From NCBI RefSeq assembly GCF_002174125.1, contig NZ_NEXX01000002.1:248001-312000 (forward strand): DNA of 64,000 bases, in the 5' to 3' direction. Origin of the DNA: Acinetobacter populi. Lineage in GTDB: Bacteria > Pseudomonadota > Gammaproteobacteria > Pseudomonadales > Moraxellaceae. Under the pieces are notes generated by a model. It was not told the origin of the DNA, ran no database searches, and saw only the letters and a list, made by a program, of their open reading frames with translations. The stretch's first letter is position 1, and each line of letters starts with the position of its first letter. Positions 1 through 8,993 of this stretch are shown one piece after another. The translations under genes and the position numbers were made by a program.

Positions 1-1186
1 TTTCACGATTTGGCTCGATACCCACAGCACAGTGATCGTTAAAGCTATTGGCCGCATCACCCAACAACTGGATCGATTGCAACAAGTTAAATGCAATCAC
101 TGGCATAAACACATTCAGTTCAAAATTACCCGATGCGCCGGCAATATTAATGGTCGTATCGTTACCCAACACTTGTGCAACTACCATGGTCATGGCTTCA
201 CTTTGGGTTGGATTAACTTTACCCGGCATGATGCTTGAACCTGGTTCATTTTCCGGAATACGCAATTCACCCAAACCACAACGTGGACCACTCGCCAACC
301 AACGCACATCATTGGCAATTTTGTTTAAACTTGCTGCAATAGTTTTTAATGCACCGGAAGCAAATACCGCAGCATCACGCCCTGCCAAAGCTTCAAATTT
401 ATTTGGCGCCGTAATAAATGGTAAACCGGTTAATTCAGCCAGTTTTTCTGCGGCTTTCTCTGCATATTCGGGATGTGCATTTAACCCCGTACCAACCGCT
501 GTACCGCCTAAAGGCAATTCGTACAAACCACGAAGCGCATAATCCAGACGTTTTAAACCATGCTCAAGCTGGCTGACATAGCCACTAAACTCCTGACCTA
601 AAGTCAGTGGTGTGGCATCCTGTAAATGGGTACGACCAATTTTGACAATATCCTTGAACGCTTCGGATTTCTCTGCCAATGTATTTTTAAGTCGGGTAAT
701 CGCCGGAATCAATAATTCATTGATTTGAAGTGCGGCAGCAACATGAATTGCTGTTGGAAAGGAGTCATTGGTAGATTGTGCGCGATTGACATGATCATTT
801 GGATGCACCGGTTTTTGTGCACCAAGGGGTTGCCCTAATTTTTGATTGGCAACATTGGCAATCACTTCATTACAATTCATGTTACTTTGCGTACCAGAAC
901 CGGTTTGCCAAACGACAAGTGGGAATTGACTATCCCATCGTCCTGCAATCACTTCATCCGCCGCAGTTACAATTGAATCGGCAATCTCCTGTGGAATTTG
1001 ATTTAAAGATGCATTGGTAATGGCAGCAGATTTTTTCACTAAACCCATTGCTCGAATCATGGCACGAGGCAAGCGTTCTTGACCAATTCTAAAGTTTTGT
1101 AAACTACGTTGAGTTTGTGCCCCCCATAGTGCTTCACTTGGTACTTCGACATCACCCATAGTGTCATGTTCAATACGTGTTGACAT
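1..1186 (-). CDS. fumC: Class II fumarate hydratase, C-terminus cut by window edge
   Basis: FumC catalyses reversible hydration of fumarate to malate in the TCA cycle, in the cytoplasm and without an iron-sulfur cluster. About 395 of the usual ~460 residues are visible; the C-terminal part lies beyond base 1. The start ATG at 1184-1186 follows a GGAGAGG ribosome binding site. The fumarase/aspartase signature [11 protein letters not shown] is present, as are the substrate-site stretches [10 protein letters not shown] and [20 protein letters not shown]. The GxNAHPEYA region supports fumarase rather than aspartase or argininosuccinate lyase. It is followed upstream by the epimerase-like gene on the same strand with a 157-base gap, so shared transcription is possible but not shown. 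Confidence 0.96.
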   Translation of the reverse strand, partial: MSTRIEHDTMGDVEVPSEALWGAQTQRSLQNFRIGQERLPRAMIRAMGLVKKSAAITNASLNQIPQEIADSIVTAADEVIAGRWDSQFPLVVWQTGSGTQSNMNCNEVIANVANQKLGQPLGAQKPVHPNDHVNRAQSTNDSFPTAIHVAAALQINELLIPAITRLKNTLAEKSEAFKDIVKIGRTHLQDATPLTLGQEFSGYVSQLEHGLKRLDYALRGLYELPLGGTAVGTGLNAHPEYAEKAAEKLAELTGLPFITAPNKFEALAGRDAAVFASGALKTIAASLNKIANDVRWLASGPRCGLGELRIPENEPGSSIMPGKVNPTQSEAMTMVVAQVLGNDTTINIAGASGNFELNVFMPVIAFNLLQSIQLLGDAANSFNDHCAVGIEPNRE

Positions 1187-1343
1187 TTCGTCCTCTCCAT
1201 TGTCTTGGGTTATTTGGATTGGCTGGCAACATGCAAAAAACATGTTTGGCTGGCTATAAGCAAATTAATGTTTCTGTTTGGATTAAGAAGCATTGATTTG
1301 CCTGTCTATGTTGGCAGAAACGCAAACAAAATGCGAGTGTGAA

Positions 1344-2351
1344 TTATTTTGCTAAGACCATTTGATAATATTTCCATTGATCCCGTATTGCGTCTTCAAC
1401 ACTTAAGTTTGCCGACCAGTCAATTTCTTTTTTCAGCTTTTGAGTATCTGCCCCCAAGCTGGCAATTTCCGCACTTGGTGCTTCATATGGGGCAGTGGTA
1501 ATGGTTGATTGTGTCACTTCTTCAACTTGTTCAATCAACTGTTTTAAACTGGTCAATTGATCACTGGCAACATTATAAGAATTTAAAAAATTCTTCTGAG
1601 TATTGGACCACAACATCAATTTATACACAGCATCCAGCACGTCCATGATATGAATATAGCTGCGTTCGGAGCTCCCATCTTGGGTATCCAGATTTTCATG
1701 GAATAGATCAAAAACGTCTTTTTGCTGTGCCGCAACCTGTAACAAATTAGGCAATACTGATTTTGGCAATAACGGTGTCCATTCTCCTAGTTGTGCATCA
1801 GTATATGCACCAATCACATTACTTAGGCGAAGATTAATGATCTGCCAAAAAGAGTCAGCCGTATAAGTATCCTGTAGAATATGTTCAATATTTTGTTGGG
1901 CACGAATATAAGGATTCTGATGCACGACATTAAAAGCCGAATCTTCCTGCCATGCAGTACCCGACTCGCCATATACTGCAATTGAGGATAGGTTGACCAG
2001 ACGTTTTACCCCGGTACGTTGTAGCGTTCGCAGCACACTCATCACACAACCTAGATTATTATTATAATATTCTAAGGGACGTAAGGTTGATTCGGATAAA
2101 TTTTTAAATCCGGCGGTATGGATGACATATTCAATTGGGTATTGGTCAAAGACTTTTTGCAAAACTGGCGTATTACGCACATCCAAACGAATAAAAGGAA
2201 TATATAATTTCGTGATATACTCTAGCCGTTCTAATGTTTCCATTGAGGATTGTGACAAATTATCCACCAAAACCACTTCATGCCCTTTAGACATTAAATA
2301 AAGTGCAATATGGCTACCAAGATAACCTAAACCACCTGTCACTAAAATCAT
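1344..2351 (-). CDS. GalE-like NAD-dependent nucleotide-sugar epimerase with altered catalytic motif
   Basis: Extended short-chain dehydrogenase of 335 residues, most like UDP-glucose 4-epimerase (GalE, ~338 residues). The N-terminal Rossmann motif TGGLGYLGS (5-13), DNL at 30-32, the PLEYYNNN segment and the active-site serine in NLSSIAVYG (Ser123) all match GalE. The YxxxK motif does not: the GalE sequence PYGKSK is replaced here by PYIRAQ, so Tyr148 is followed at +4 by Gln152 instead of the catalytic lysine. Known for the family: that lysine positions NAD and lowers the tyrosine pKa. The protein may be a weak epimerase, have another substrate or be non-catalytic. It lies alone, divergent from tusD. 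Confidence 0.75.
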   Translation of the reverse strand: MILVTGGLGYLGSHIALYLMSKGHEVVLVDNLSQSSMETLERLEYITKLYIPFIRLDVRNTPVLQKVFDQYPIEYVIHTAGFKNLSESTLRPLEYYNNNLGCVMSVLRTLQRTGVKRLVNLSSIAVYGESGTAWQEDSAFNVVHQNPYIRAQQNIEHILQDTYTADSFWQIINLRLSNVIGAYTDAQLGEWTPLLPKSVLPNLLQVAAQQKDVFDLFHENLDTQDGSSERSYIHIMDVLDAVYKLMLWSNTQKNFLNSYNVASDQLTSLKQLIEQVEEVTQSTITTAPYEAPSAEIASLGADTQKLKKEIDWSANLSVEDAIRDQWKYYQMVLAK

Positions 2352-2420
2352 GCTTTTTCCTCAACCTTCAAATGAACCATTATCGTATAACTTAACAAGA
2401 CCTATTTATCGAGTTTGTTT

Positions 2421-2792
2421 ATGTTACCAACATTGTTAATCATTACTGCGCCGCCTACATCACGATTAGCATTTCATGCCTTTCAACTGGCGCAAGCAAT
2501 GCAACAATCGTCACAATCATTTACAGTATTTTTTTATCAAGATGCTGTTCATGTTGCAAATCAGGATCTTTGGCGGTCAGATGATGAAATCAATCTTACC
2601 CGTCAATGGCAAAGTTTAAATATTCCCTTACCCGTATGTGTTAGTGCAGCGCTTAACCGCGGTATTAGCGATACAGAAAATGCAACAAGACATCATTTAA
2701 GTCATGCCAACCTTGCACAAGGCTTTCAGTTGATCGGCCTTGGAACGCTTGCCGAGGCAATACAGACTTCAGGTCATATTTTACAATTTTAA
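2421..2792 (+). CDS. tusD: Sulfur relay protein TusD (DsrE family)
   Basis: First gene of a four-gene tusDCBE run. TusD, with TusB and TusC, forms a cytoplasmic complex that passes persulfide sulfur from TusA to TusE for 2-thiouridine formation on tRNA wobble bases by MnmA. The 123-residue protein has the DsrE-like fold pattern (hydrophobic strand LLIITAPP, then a helix with FHAFQLAQA). The conserved sulfur-accepting cysteine sits in LPVCVSAALNRGI. ATG 2421 is preferred over the in-frame TTG at 2415, because family members start just before this first strand. A weak GAG lies upstream. It is divergent from the epimerase gene, so the 69 bases between them should hold both promoters. Confidence 0.88.
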   Translation: MLPTLLIITAPPTSRLAFHAFQLAQAMQQSSQSFTVFFYQDAVHVANQDLWRSDDEINLTRQWQSLNIPLPVCVSAALNRGISDTENATRHHLSHANLAQGFQLIGLGTLAEAIQTSGHILQF

Positions 2793-2825
2793 TATGATGA
2801 ACTACATATAGATGTGACGAATTCA

Positions 2826-3191
2826 ATGGTAATTTGTGTGAAAAATGTATTAATTATTTTAACCCAGAGTGATCAAAGCCAACTCAATGTCAATGAAAGC
2901 ATTGCGGCTTTGATGTTGTTTGCCAGTTTTAACATTCCCATCAGTATCTTATTTAAAGATGCCGCACTCAGTTTACTACTCACTCCGCATTATATTGATG
3001 AGTCTTTAAAGCATTTTTTAAAGCCTGCAAGCAAAATGGTAGATAGTTTTGAGTTCTATGACATCGAGAACCTTTATATTCTTGATCAAGATACAAAGCA
3101 TCCACTGGTTCAAGCCAGCCACCATCATGTTCAGCCAGTTCAGCTTGATGCAACATTTATTCATCAATTTGATCATGTGATTACTTGGTAA
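2826..3191 (+). CDS. tusC: Sulfur relay protein TusC
   Basis: TusC is the structural partner of TusD and TusB in the hexameric sulfur-relay complex. The protein has the family layout: a first strand KNVLIILTQ, an N-E-S-I-A-A-L helix, then FNIPISILFKDAA and a C-terminal IHQFDHVITW that matches the family end. The start is uncertain: ATG 2826 gives 121 residues, GTG 2838 gives 117 and fits the family N-terminus better, and GTG 2814 is also in frame. None has a strong ribosome binding site. It lies 33 bases after tusD, and its stop codon overlaps the ribosome binding site of tusB, suggesting coupled translation. Confidence 0.85.
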   Translation: MVICVKNVLIILTQSDQSQLNVNESIAALMLFASFNIPISILFKDAALSLLLTPHYIDESLKHFLKPASKMVDSFEFYDIENLYILDQDTKHPLVQASHHHVQPVQLDATFIHQFDHVITW

Positions 3192-3199
3192 GGTCAACA

Positions 3200-3499
3200 A
3201 TGCAGTCCATTTCTACACTTTATATTGTACAAGCCAGCTTTGCCAGAATCGAACAATGTTTGGTTGAACTTGAACATCTGATCCAACCACAGGACGCAGT
3301 AATTTTAATGGAGGATAGTGTTTTTGCATTAAGTCTTCCTGTAGAAAATCATCCTATGGAGAAATTACAGGTATTATATGTATTGGAATCCGATGCTCAT
3401 CTCATTCCTGCTCATCTATCAACACTTGTTAATATCATCAATTATGTTGATTTTGCCCAAATGGTGCAAAATGCAGAAAAAGTCATCACCTGGAAATAG
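3200..3499 (+). CDS. tusB: Sulfur relay protein TusB
   Basis: Third subunit of the TusBCD sulfur-transfer complex, 99 residues against about 95 in E. coli. The pattern STLYIVQAS, then DAVILMEDSVFAL, then INYVDFAQMV...VITW matches TusB/DsrH, a cytoplasmic protein. ATG 3200 is chosen over the in-frame TTG at 3185, because an AAGG ribosome binding site overlapping the tusC stop lies 7 bases before it. No conserved active cysteine is expected in TusB, and none of the family-type cysteine positions is filled. It is followed by tusE after 20 bases. Confidence 0.86.
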   Translation: MQSISTLYIVQASFARIEQCLVELEHLIQPQDAVILMEDSVFALSLPVENHPMEKLQVLYVLESDAHLIPAHLSTLVNIINYVDFAQMVQNAEKVITWK

Positions 3500-3519
3500 A
3501 AACATTTAAGGTTATTCTC

Positions 3520-3834
3520 ATGGTTGCGTTACAATTAGATCAAGATGGTCACTTGATCGACTATCAAATCTGGACACCGGACATTGCCAGACAAATTGCC
3601 CTTGGCCTTGATCTGGAACTGGAACCATGGCATTTTGAGATCCTGTTTGCTCTTCGAAACTTTTATTCTGAATATGGTTATGCACCTGCAACACGCCCTT
3701 TGATCAAATATTTAATCAAAACGGTCAATGCAGAAATTAGCAATCAGTTACTCATGGAGAAATTTAAAACTGGTTTGGTTGCACGTCATTTAACCCGTCT
3801 TGCCGGCCTACCAAAGCCACCAAACTGCTTATAA
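3520..3834 (+). CDS. tusE: Sulfur relay protein TusE (DsrC family)
   Basis: TusE (DsrC-like, 104 residues) takes persulfide from TusD and docks with the MnmA-tRNA complex in 2-thiouridine synthesis. The penultimate cysteine that carries the sulfur is present in the C-terminal GLPKPPNCL (Cys103). Other family signs are the DxDGHLxDYxxW start, EPWHFEILFALRNFY and the PATRPLIKYL helix. Having only the one C-terminal cysteine is normal for TusE and separates it from the two-cysteine DsrC of sulfur oxidisers. An AAGG ribosome binding site lies upstream. It ends the tusDCBE run; the next gene, aroQ, is 271 bases away. Confidence 0.92.
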   Translation: MVALQLDQDGHLIDYQIWTPDIARQIALGLDLELEPWHFEILFALRNFYSEYGYAPATRPLIKYLIKTVNAEISNQLLMEKFKTGLVARHLTRLAGLPKPPNCL

Positions 3835-4105
3835 TACATAGAGATAATAAAATATTTGAGCAATTTTGGTGAAAATGATCATCAATAAAATTGAGGTCAT
3901 GAATATGGCAAAAAAGATTAAAAAAGTATAATTTCAGTTGTCCAGTTCATGACAAAATCAAAATTAAAATTTATAAATTTTGATAGTTTTAAGCATTGTT
4001 TAAAGTTAAAATAATGCGTATCTTGCTACGATCATTCGGCATTTTAGCTTAAACTTGTCGTGATCTTGATATTTTTTCATTTCTCTTGTGTGTGGAATCG
4101 CAGTT

Positions 4106-4555
4106 ATGCAAGCGAGCATTTTAGTTGTTCATGGACCGAATTTAAATTTGCTGGGGCAACGTGAACCCGAAGTTTATGGACATGCAACACTCGAAGATAT
4201 CAATAACACTTTAAAAGCAAAAGCAAGTGCTGCCAATGTAGAGATTGTAACTTTCCAAAGCAATTGGGAAGGTGCCATCATCGACCAAATTCATCAAGCC
4301 TATACGCAAGGCATTCAATTCATTATCATCAATCCTGCTGCCCTCACGCATACTTCTGTTGGAATTCGTGATGCCTTATTAGGCGTTAATATTCCTTTTA
4401 TTGAAGTACATTTGTCCAATGTTCACGCACGTGAAGCATTTCGTCATCACTCCTACCTATCAGATAAAGCCGTAGCTGTGATTTGTGGACTTGGCGCATC
4501 GGGTTATGAATATGCTCTTGATTTCGCTTTGCAACGCATAAAACTGTCAACCTAA
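4106..4555 (+). CDS. aroQ: Type II 3-dehydroquinate dehydratase
   Basis: AroQ dehydrates 3-dehydroquinate to 3-dehydroshikimate in the shikimate pathway. The 149-residue size is normal. Family motifs are complete: [19 protein letters not shown] with the catalytic tyrosine, [13 protein letters not shown], the [16 protein letters not shown] loop (usually NPGAYTHTS), and [22 protein letters not shown] 4106 is chosen over the in-frame GTG 4088 because it fits the family N-terminus and has GGA 9-11 bases upstream. It sits 24 bases before accB; the aroQ-accB-accC order is common in gamma-proteobacteria and suggests one transcript. Confidence 0.95.
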   Translation: MQASILVVHGPNLNLLGQREPEVYGHATLEDINNTLKAKASAANVEIVTFQSNWEGAIIDQIHQAYTQGIQFIIINPAALTHTSVGIRDALLGVNIPFIEVHLSNVHAREAFRHHSYLSDKAVAVICGLGASGYEYALDFALQRIKLST

Positions 4556-4579
4556 TATTGCTTAAGGAACTCGACTACT

Positions 4580-4993
4580 ATGGATATCCGTAAAATCAAA
4601 AAGCTCATTGACCTTATGATTGAGTCTGATCTACAAGCAATAGAAGTCAAAGAAGGTGATCAGTCCATCTCGCTTACCCGGCGTACACCGGTAATTGCAG
4701 GTGCTGCACCGATTGCTACCGTACCTAGTGAAGCGCCTGTGGTTAAATCTTCCCGTGGTGCCATAGAAACCGCCCCTATGGTCGGTGTATTTTATGCTGC
4801 TCCAAGTCCGGGTGAAGCACCATTTGTTAAGGTCGGTCAAACCATTTCTGCTGGTGAAAGCCTAGGCATTATCGAAGCCATGAAAATCATGAACCCGATT
4901 GAAGCAACACAAAGTGGTGTAATCGAAGAAATACTCGTTAAAAATGGAGATGTGGTGCAGTTTGGGCAGCCTTTATTCCGCTACCGTGCCTAA
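4580..4993 (+). CDS. accB: Acetyl-CoA carboxylase biotin carboxyl carrier protein
   Basis: BCCP subunit of acetyl-CoA carboxylase, the first committed step of fatty acid synthesis. It carries the biotin that AccC carboxylates. The 137-residue protein has the usual N-terminal helix [16 protein letters not shown], a short Ala/Pro-rich linker and a C-terminal biotinyl domain. The biotinylation motif EAMKIMN is intact, with the lysine in AMK as the attachment site. The linker is shorter than in the 156-residue E. coli protein. An AAGGAA ribosome binding site lies upstream. It is 17 bases ahead of accC. Confidence 0.97.
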   Translation: MDIRKIKKLIDLMIESDLQAIEVKEGDQSISLTRRTPVIAGAAPIATVPSEAPVVKSSRGAIETAPMVGVFYAAPSPGEAPFVKVGQTISAGESLGIIEAMKIMNPIEATQSGVIEEILVKNGDVVQFGQPLFRYRA

Positions 4994-5010
4994 ACCCTGA
5001 GGATGCATCC

Positions 5011-6369
5011 ATGTTAAAAAAGATTTTAATTGCAAATCGTGGTGAGATTGCCCTGCGCATCACCCGAGCATGTAAAGCCTTGGGCATACAAACGGTTGGT
5101 GTTTATTCCGATGCCGATAAAGACCTGATGCATTTACGTTTTGTTGATGAAGCAGTCTGTATTGGTCCAAGTACCACAAGCGAAAGTTATCTGAATATTC
5201 CCGCGATTATTACCGCAGCCGAAGTCACCGGAGCTGATGCCATTCATCCGGGTTATGGCTTCTTGTCAGAAAATGCAGAATTTGCAGAAATCGTCGAGAA
5301 TTCAGGCTTTACCTTTATCGGTCCACGCCCAGAACATATCCGCTTGATGGGAAATAAAGTGTCTGCCATTGTCGCCATGAAAAAGGCAGGTGTCCCTACT
5401 GTACCCGGTTGTGATCATGCAGTAACGCCACAAAATGCACTTGCAGAAGCAAAGGAAATCGGTTTTCCCTTGATCGTCAAGGCAGCCTCTGGTGGTGGCG
5501 GTCGTGGTATGCGTATTGTTGAACGTGTCGATACCCTACTGGAATCTGTACAGGCTGCTCAGCGTGATGCAGAAATGTGGTTTGGTGATGATACCGTTTA
5601 TATGGAGCGCTTTTTACAAAAGCCACGTCATGTTGAAGTACAAGTTTTGGGTGATGGAAATGGCCATGCGATTCATTTGTATGACCGTGACTGTTCATTA
5701 CAACGTCGTCATCAGAAAGTTCTGGAAGAAGCACCTGCGCCTGATTTACCGCCTGAAGCACGTGCCAACATTCTGGAAGCCTGTGTCAATGCCTGTAAAC
5801 TGATTCAATATCGCGGTGCAGGTACATTTGAATTTTTGTATGAAGATGGCGAATTTTTCTTTATCGAAATGAATACCCGGGTTCAGGTCGAACATCCAGT
5901 AACCGAAATGGTGACAGGCATTGACATTATTGAACAACAAATCCGGGTTGCCGCAGGTCTGGGACTAGAACTGCAACAGGAAGATATTGAAGTTCGTGGA
6001 CATGCGATTGAATGTCGTATCAATGCCGAAGATCCGCAAACATTTATGCCATCTGCCGGTAAAATCGAACAATATTTTGTACCTGGCGGTGCAGGTGTGC
6101 GTGTTGATTCCCATCTTTATGCAGGCTATAGCATTCCGCCGTTTTACGATTCCATGATTGCCAAACTGATTGTTCATGGCAAAAATCGTGAAACAGCCAT
6201 TGCCCGATTACGTCAGGCATTGGATGAGTTTGTATTAACAGGTATCAAGACCAATATCCCATTGCATAAAAATGTCATTCTTCAGGATAAAAAATTCTGT
6301 GAAACGGCGATGGATATTCATTATCTGGAAAAACATCTGCTCAAGCCTTTTGTAAAAGAAGATAAATAA
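5011..6369 (+). CDS. accC: Acetyl-CoA carboxylase biotin carboxylase subunit
   Basis: AccC carboxylates BCCP-biotin using ATP and bicarbonate. It is 452 residues, the standard length (E. coli 449). The N-terminal biotin carboxylase motif [14 protein letters not shown] is followed by the ATP-grasp glycine-rich loop [12 protein letters not shown], the [12 protein letters not shown] segment, and [18 protein letters not shown] with the metal-binding glutamate and asparagine. The C-terminal domain contains [13 protein letters not shown]. It ends the aroQ-accB-accC unit and is followed within 12 bases by a strong intrinsic terminator. Confidence 0.98.
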   Translation: MLKKILIANRGEIALRITRACKALGIQTVGVYSDADKDLMHLRFVDEAVCIGPSTTSESYLNIPAIITAAEVTGADAIHPGYGFLSENAEFAEIVENSGFTFIGPRPEHIRLMGNKVSAIVAMKKAGVPTVPGCDHAVTPQNALAEAKEIGFPLIVKAASGGGGRGMRIVERVDTLLESVQAAQRDAEMWFGDDTVYMERFLQKPRHVEVQVLGDGNGHAIHLYDRDCSLQRRHQKVLEEAPAPDLPPEARANILEACVNACKLIQYRGAGTFEFLYEDGEFFFIEMNTRVQVEHPVTEMVTGIDIIEQQIRVAAGLGLELQQEDIEVRGHAIECRINAEDPQTFMPSAGKIEQYFVPGGAGVRVDSHLYAGYSIPPFYDSMIAKLIVHGKNRETAIARLRQALDEFVLTGIKTNIPLHKNVILQDKKFCETAMDIHYLEKHLLKPFVKEDK

Positions 6370-6380
6370 TCCTTCTAATC

Positions 6381-6426
6381 CACCCTTTAAGTTGATGTTT
6401 TTTGACTTAGAGGGTGTTTTTTTTCT
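6381..6426 (+). terminator. Intrinsic terminator after accC
   Basis: A 12-base-pair stem (6381-6392 with 6405-6416, one G-U pair) encloses a 12-base loop and is followed directly by a T-rich tract from 6417. It is placed just after the accC stop and so should end the aroQ-accBC transcript. Confidence 0.9.
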
Positions 6427-6604
6427 TGCTGATTTTGTGCTGAATGTACAATGAATAGCAGTATAATAAGAACCATAATGATCTATTGATTAAAACTAAA
6501 CAATGCATAAACATCGCCTTAAAGTATCTTTGCAAAATTATTTTTTTCGCATTCTCACCGCAATTTTATCCTGTCATCGATTATTGACACTTCGTCGCTA
6601 TATC

Positions 6605-7357
6605 ATGAAATCTTTACCTTTCTTAAAACTCAAAAGTGAAGTACATGATGTTGTATATTTATCTTGGCTGGTAGATGTTGATCAGCTTAAAAATCATTTC
6701 CCCGATCATGTGCCATTATGGGAAAAAAACGGAAAAACAATTTTTACCATTCTCAGCTATCAGCATCAACATTTTGGCTTTGCTTTCTTTCATCGGTTAA
6801 GAAGTTTATTTCCCTCACCAAAGCAAAGTAACTGGCGTTTTTATTTAGATAGCAATACACATCCTCAAACCGTCATTTTTGAACAGGTGCTGATGGATCA
6901 ATGGCTCTATATTATTGCTGGCCGTTTGTTTAGTGATGTCATGCCTGCACAGTTTTGCAAAATCTTTCAACATAACAAAGAAGACTTAAATTCCAATACT
7001 CAAATCCACACCAAAATTTTTCTGGATCAAAACTATCATCTTGAAAGCGAAATACACATAACGGATGAGAAAAAACTACCTAGCAATTGGACGACATTAT
7101 TTCCAACATGGGACAGTGCAATCAATTTTCTTGTTGAGCAAAACTTTGCTTGGTCAGAATGGGTTGATCAAGCCAATCATTTTTCTCAGGGCGAGATTCA
7201 TATGCCCATTGATACTAAAAATATCAAGCCTGCAAAAATCCAGACATTGATTCCACCTACTCTATTAAAGCAGTGGAATATTGCCGAGGATCAACAGCCT
7301 TTAGTTTTTGTTATTTCAAAACTTGATTTTAATGTTTTAGCCGAAAAACCACTTTAA
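6605..7357 (+). CDS. DUF2071 (YqjF-like) family protein
   Basis: Protein of 250 residues resembling the DUF2071/YqjF family, which is structurally related to acetoacetate decarboxylase-like barrels. No function is established. The recognisable part is the N-terminal block VVYLSWLVDVDQLKNHFPDHVPL, matching the family pattern of a tryptophan strand followed by a 'V-D-x-x-x-L-x-x-x-x-P' motif, then TIFTILSYQHQHFGFAFFHRLRSLFPSPKQSNWRFYL (split strands). The start is uncertain: ATG 6605 matches the family N-terminus, while ATG 6503 would add 34 basic and hydrophobic residues. Neither has a clear ribosome binding site. It converges on the next gene with 31 bases between. Confidence 0.6.
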   Translation: MKSLPFLKLKSEVHDVVYLSWLVDVDQLKNHFPDHVPLWEKNGKTIFTILSYQHQHFGFAFFHRLRSLFPSPKQSNWRFYLDSNTHPQTVIFEQVLMDQWLYIIAGRLFSDVMPAQFCKIFQHNKEDLNSNTQIHTKIFLDQNYHLESEIHITDEKKLPSNWTTLFPTWDSAINFLVEQNFAWSEWVDQANHFSQGEIHMPIDTKNIKPAKIQTLIPPTLLKQWNIAEDQQPLVFVISKLDFNVLAEKPL

Positions 7358-7388
7358 TCTAAACATATACGTTAAATACCAAGCAAGA

Positions 7389-7889
7389 TTACGGCAATTG
7401 CTTATTTAAAGTCGCAAAACACTTTTCACCTTTATCGGTACCACAAAATTCGATTTGTTGCGGATTAATCCATTTCACAAAAAATTGCTGAATTTCACCG
7501 GTTTGGTCTTCCTGATAACCTGAACAATCTTTTTCATTATTATCATATTGAATTTGCATGATTAAAGCAGGCAATTGTTCACTGCGATTATTGGGAACCT
7601 GATATTGATATTGTCCAATTGACCACTCTTTATCACTTTTAATCACCACTTCATTATTGCCCCGAAAATTATAATATTCGGTACATTGACGATTATTCGG
7701 AATTTTCATGCCCCATTGCCCTAAAATTTCCGGACGGGTAATGACCTGAATTGTATTCTCATTTGTACTTGGTGTGAGAACAGCCGAATCATCTGCATTT
7801 GCATTGTCTTGTTGCGGTGCTGCGGATGTTTGTGCCAAAAGCATCGTTGAGGTGAGCAAGCAAGATATTGTTAAAATAAATGTTTTCAT
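7389..7889 (-). CDS. Secreted hypothetical protein
   Basis: I do not recognise a family. Of 166 residues, the first ~20 form a signal peptide (MKTFILTISCLLTSTMLLAQ), with cleavage likely near AQT|SAA. A Gln/Asn/Asp-rich linker follows, then a compact domain of about 110 residues. That domain has four cysteines (QCTEYY, DCSGYQ, EFCGTDKGEKC), which could form two disulfides in the periplasm. Its mix of beta strands and short loops (LGQWGMKIPNN ... WSIGQYQYQVPNN) suggests a small lipocalin- or stress-response-like fold, but this is a guess. The start at 7889 is chosen because the signal peptide begins there; the frame is open upstream to 8066. Confidence 0.6.
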   Translation of the reverse strand: MKTFILTISCLLTSTMLLAQTSAAPQQDNANADDSAVLTPSTNENTIQVITRPEILGQWGMKIPNNRQCTEYYNFRGNNEVVIKSDKEWSIGQYQYQVPNNRSEQLPALIMQIQYDNNEKDCSGYQEDQTGEIQQFFVKWINPQQIEFCGTDKGEKCFATLNKQLP

Positions 7890-8207
7890 AGATCGTTTAG
7901 ATAACAACTGTATTTCCAGTAAATTAGCACACTTTCGTAGAAAATACCTATGCATTAACGATATATAACAATCCAGACGAATCTCTTCATTATCCCTTTT
8001 AATGACAAGCCTAGAGCAGCTATAAAGTACGGTACAGCATAGATTATATTTCAGATGATTACGCAACTATCCAGTCGGACTGACTTTATCATGGAATCAA
8101 CACAACACATGGTAAAGGCTCGTATCAAGCCAATCAGCATCACTTTTATAGCGCTATGTTTTTACTCGCTCTACACGGAATAAATGAATAGAATTTCTAA
8201 ATCAAAT
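7890..8207. other. Gene-free stretch
   Basis: 318 bases between the secreted protein gene (minus) and the BLUF gene (minus). An open frame runs leftward through part of it, but its composition is unlike that of a protein. A 30-codon plus-strand frame at about 8092 has no ribosome binding site. I see no hairpin-T-tract terminator and no clear promoter hexamers. Confidence 0.5.
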
Positions 8208-8645
8208 TTAACGACGAGAATCCACTTCATAATGTGGCTCTTGTGCCAACACATGAATAAATGGCAATGTGGTGTTTTCTGTCAGAAGATAAGGATTAAA
8301 TTCATCCAGATGATAATCTTCAAAAAAATCTTTAATATTTTTATTCACCGGAGCAAACTTCATACTCCATTGATCAAATAACAAAGTATCAATATCCTCT
8401 GCATACAATATCTCACAATGATGATGACGAGGATCTTTTAGGATCTTCTGATAAAATAAATGCTCTACAACGGGTTTATCTCCTTCTAGACATTGAACAA
8501 AAAATCCATGGCCATAATACAACACACCTGTAATATTATTCTCGGAATTGAATGCGACGGCTTCACTAATAATATCCATTAACACCGGATCCAGTGTTTG
8601 CCAAGCTTGCTGTGCTTTACTGACATAGAGTAATCGGTGTTTCAT
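8208..8645 (-). CDS. BLUF-domain blue-light sensor
   Basis: A stand-alone BLUF photoreceptor of 145 residues, of the short type known in Acinetobacter as BlsA. BLUF proteins bind FAD, and blue light rearranges hydrogen bonds around the flavin. The key residues are visible: Tyr7 in RLLYVSKA, Asn33 in AFNSENNITGVLYY, Gln51 in FFVQCLEG, and the Trp92/Met94 region FDQWSMKFAP. The C-terminal ~45 residues would form the usual capping helices. No output domain is fused, so the signal probably passes by protein-protein contact. An AAGGGGG run lies just before the ATG at 8645. The next gene upstream on the same strand is 348 bases away, so it is likely monocistronic. Confidence 0.9.
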   Translation of the reverse strand: MKHRLLYVSKAQQAWQTLDPVLMDIISEAVAFNSENNITGVLYYGHGFFVQCLEGDKPVVEHLFYQKILKDPRHHHCEILYAEDIDTLLFDQWSMKFAPVNKNIKDFFEDYHLDEFNPYLLTENTTLPFIHVLAQEPHYEVDSRR

Positions 8646-8873
8646 TTTCTCCCCCTTAATATAAATTTTCTTTCAAGTAATTAATGATTTAAGGCATTAG
8701 AATAAAGCTAAAATCATATTGCATCTGTCGTCATGTTGTAATTCTGTATGCAACGACAATGATGTATTAAGACAAAATCACCTCAACCATCAAAAAATAT
8801 TGTAGCAGCTCTTATCGTTTCTTACCCAAGCATTTTAATCAGTTTCTTTCTAGGTATTTTTATTGCTTTCGGA

Positions 8874-8964
8874 TATACTGAGCTCAGTATGAGATGAGCC
8901 TTATATAGTTTATTGCTAGATCAATGAACGACTAAGCCCTTTGCTTTTAGCAAGGGCTTTTTTA
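8874..8964 (+). ncRNA. Candidate small RNA with own terminator
   Basis: In the 348-base gap between two minus-strand genes there is a strong plus-strand intrinsic terminator (8934-8964) with no plus-strand gene before it. A TATACT hexamer at 8874-8879 could be a -10 element; no good -35 is seen. A transcript from about 8886 would be roughly 80 nt, with a small 5' hairpin (GCTCA...TGAGC, 8882-8899), an A/T-rich single-stranded middle and the terminator. This is the usual shape of a trans-acting small RNA. Alternatively it is only a leftover terminator. Confidence 0.4.
8934..8964 (+). terminator. Orphan intrinsic terminator
   Basis: Stem AAGCCCTT(T)GC / GCAAGGGCTT (8934-8944 with 8950-8959, one bulged T) with a 5-base loop, followed by a run of T from 8958. 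The T-run is only on the plus strand. There is no plus-strand protein gene within 1.5 kb upstream, so it is best explained by a non-coding transcript. Confidence 0.75.
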
Positions 8965-8993
8965 TTGTCATCTCAAACAGAATCAAAACGCAC

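Noticed and set aside
48-542. 164-codon plus-strand frame at the left edge
   Set aside because: It is antisense to fumC, which shows clear family motifs on the minus strand.
1221-1258. Hairpin AACATG...CATGTT upstream of fumC as a terminator for the epimerase gene
   Set aside because: The stem is short, the loop is an A-run and no T-run follows on the minus strand after the stem.
8184-8381. 65-codon plus-strand frame
   Set aside because: Antisense to the end of the BLUF gene, with no ribosome binding site or protein-like pattern.
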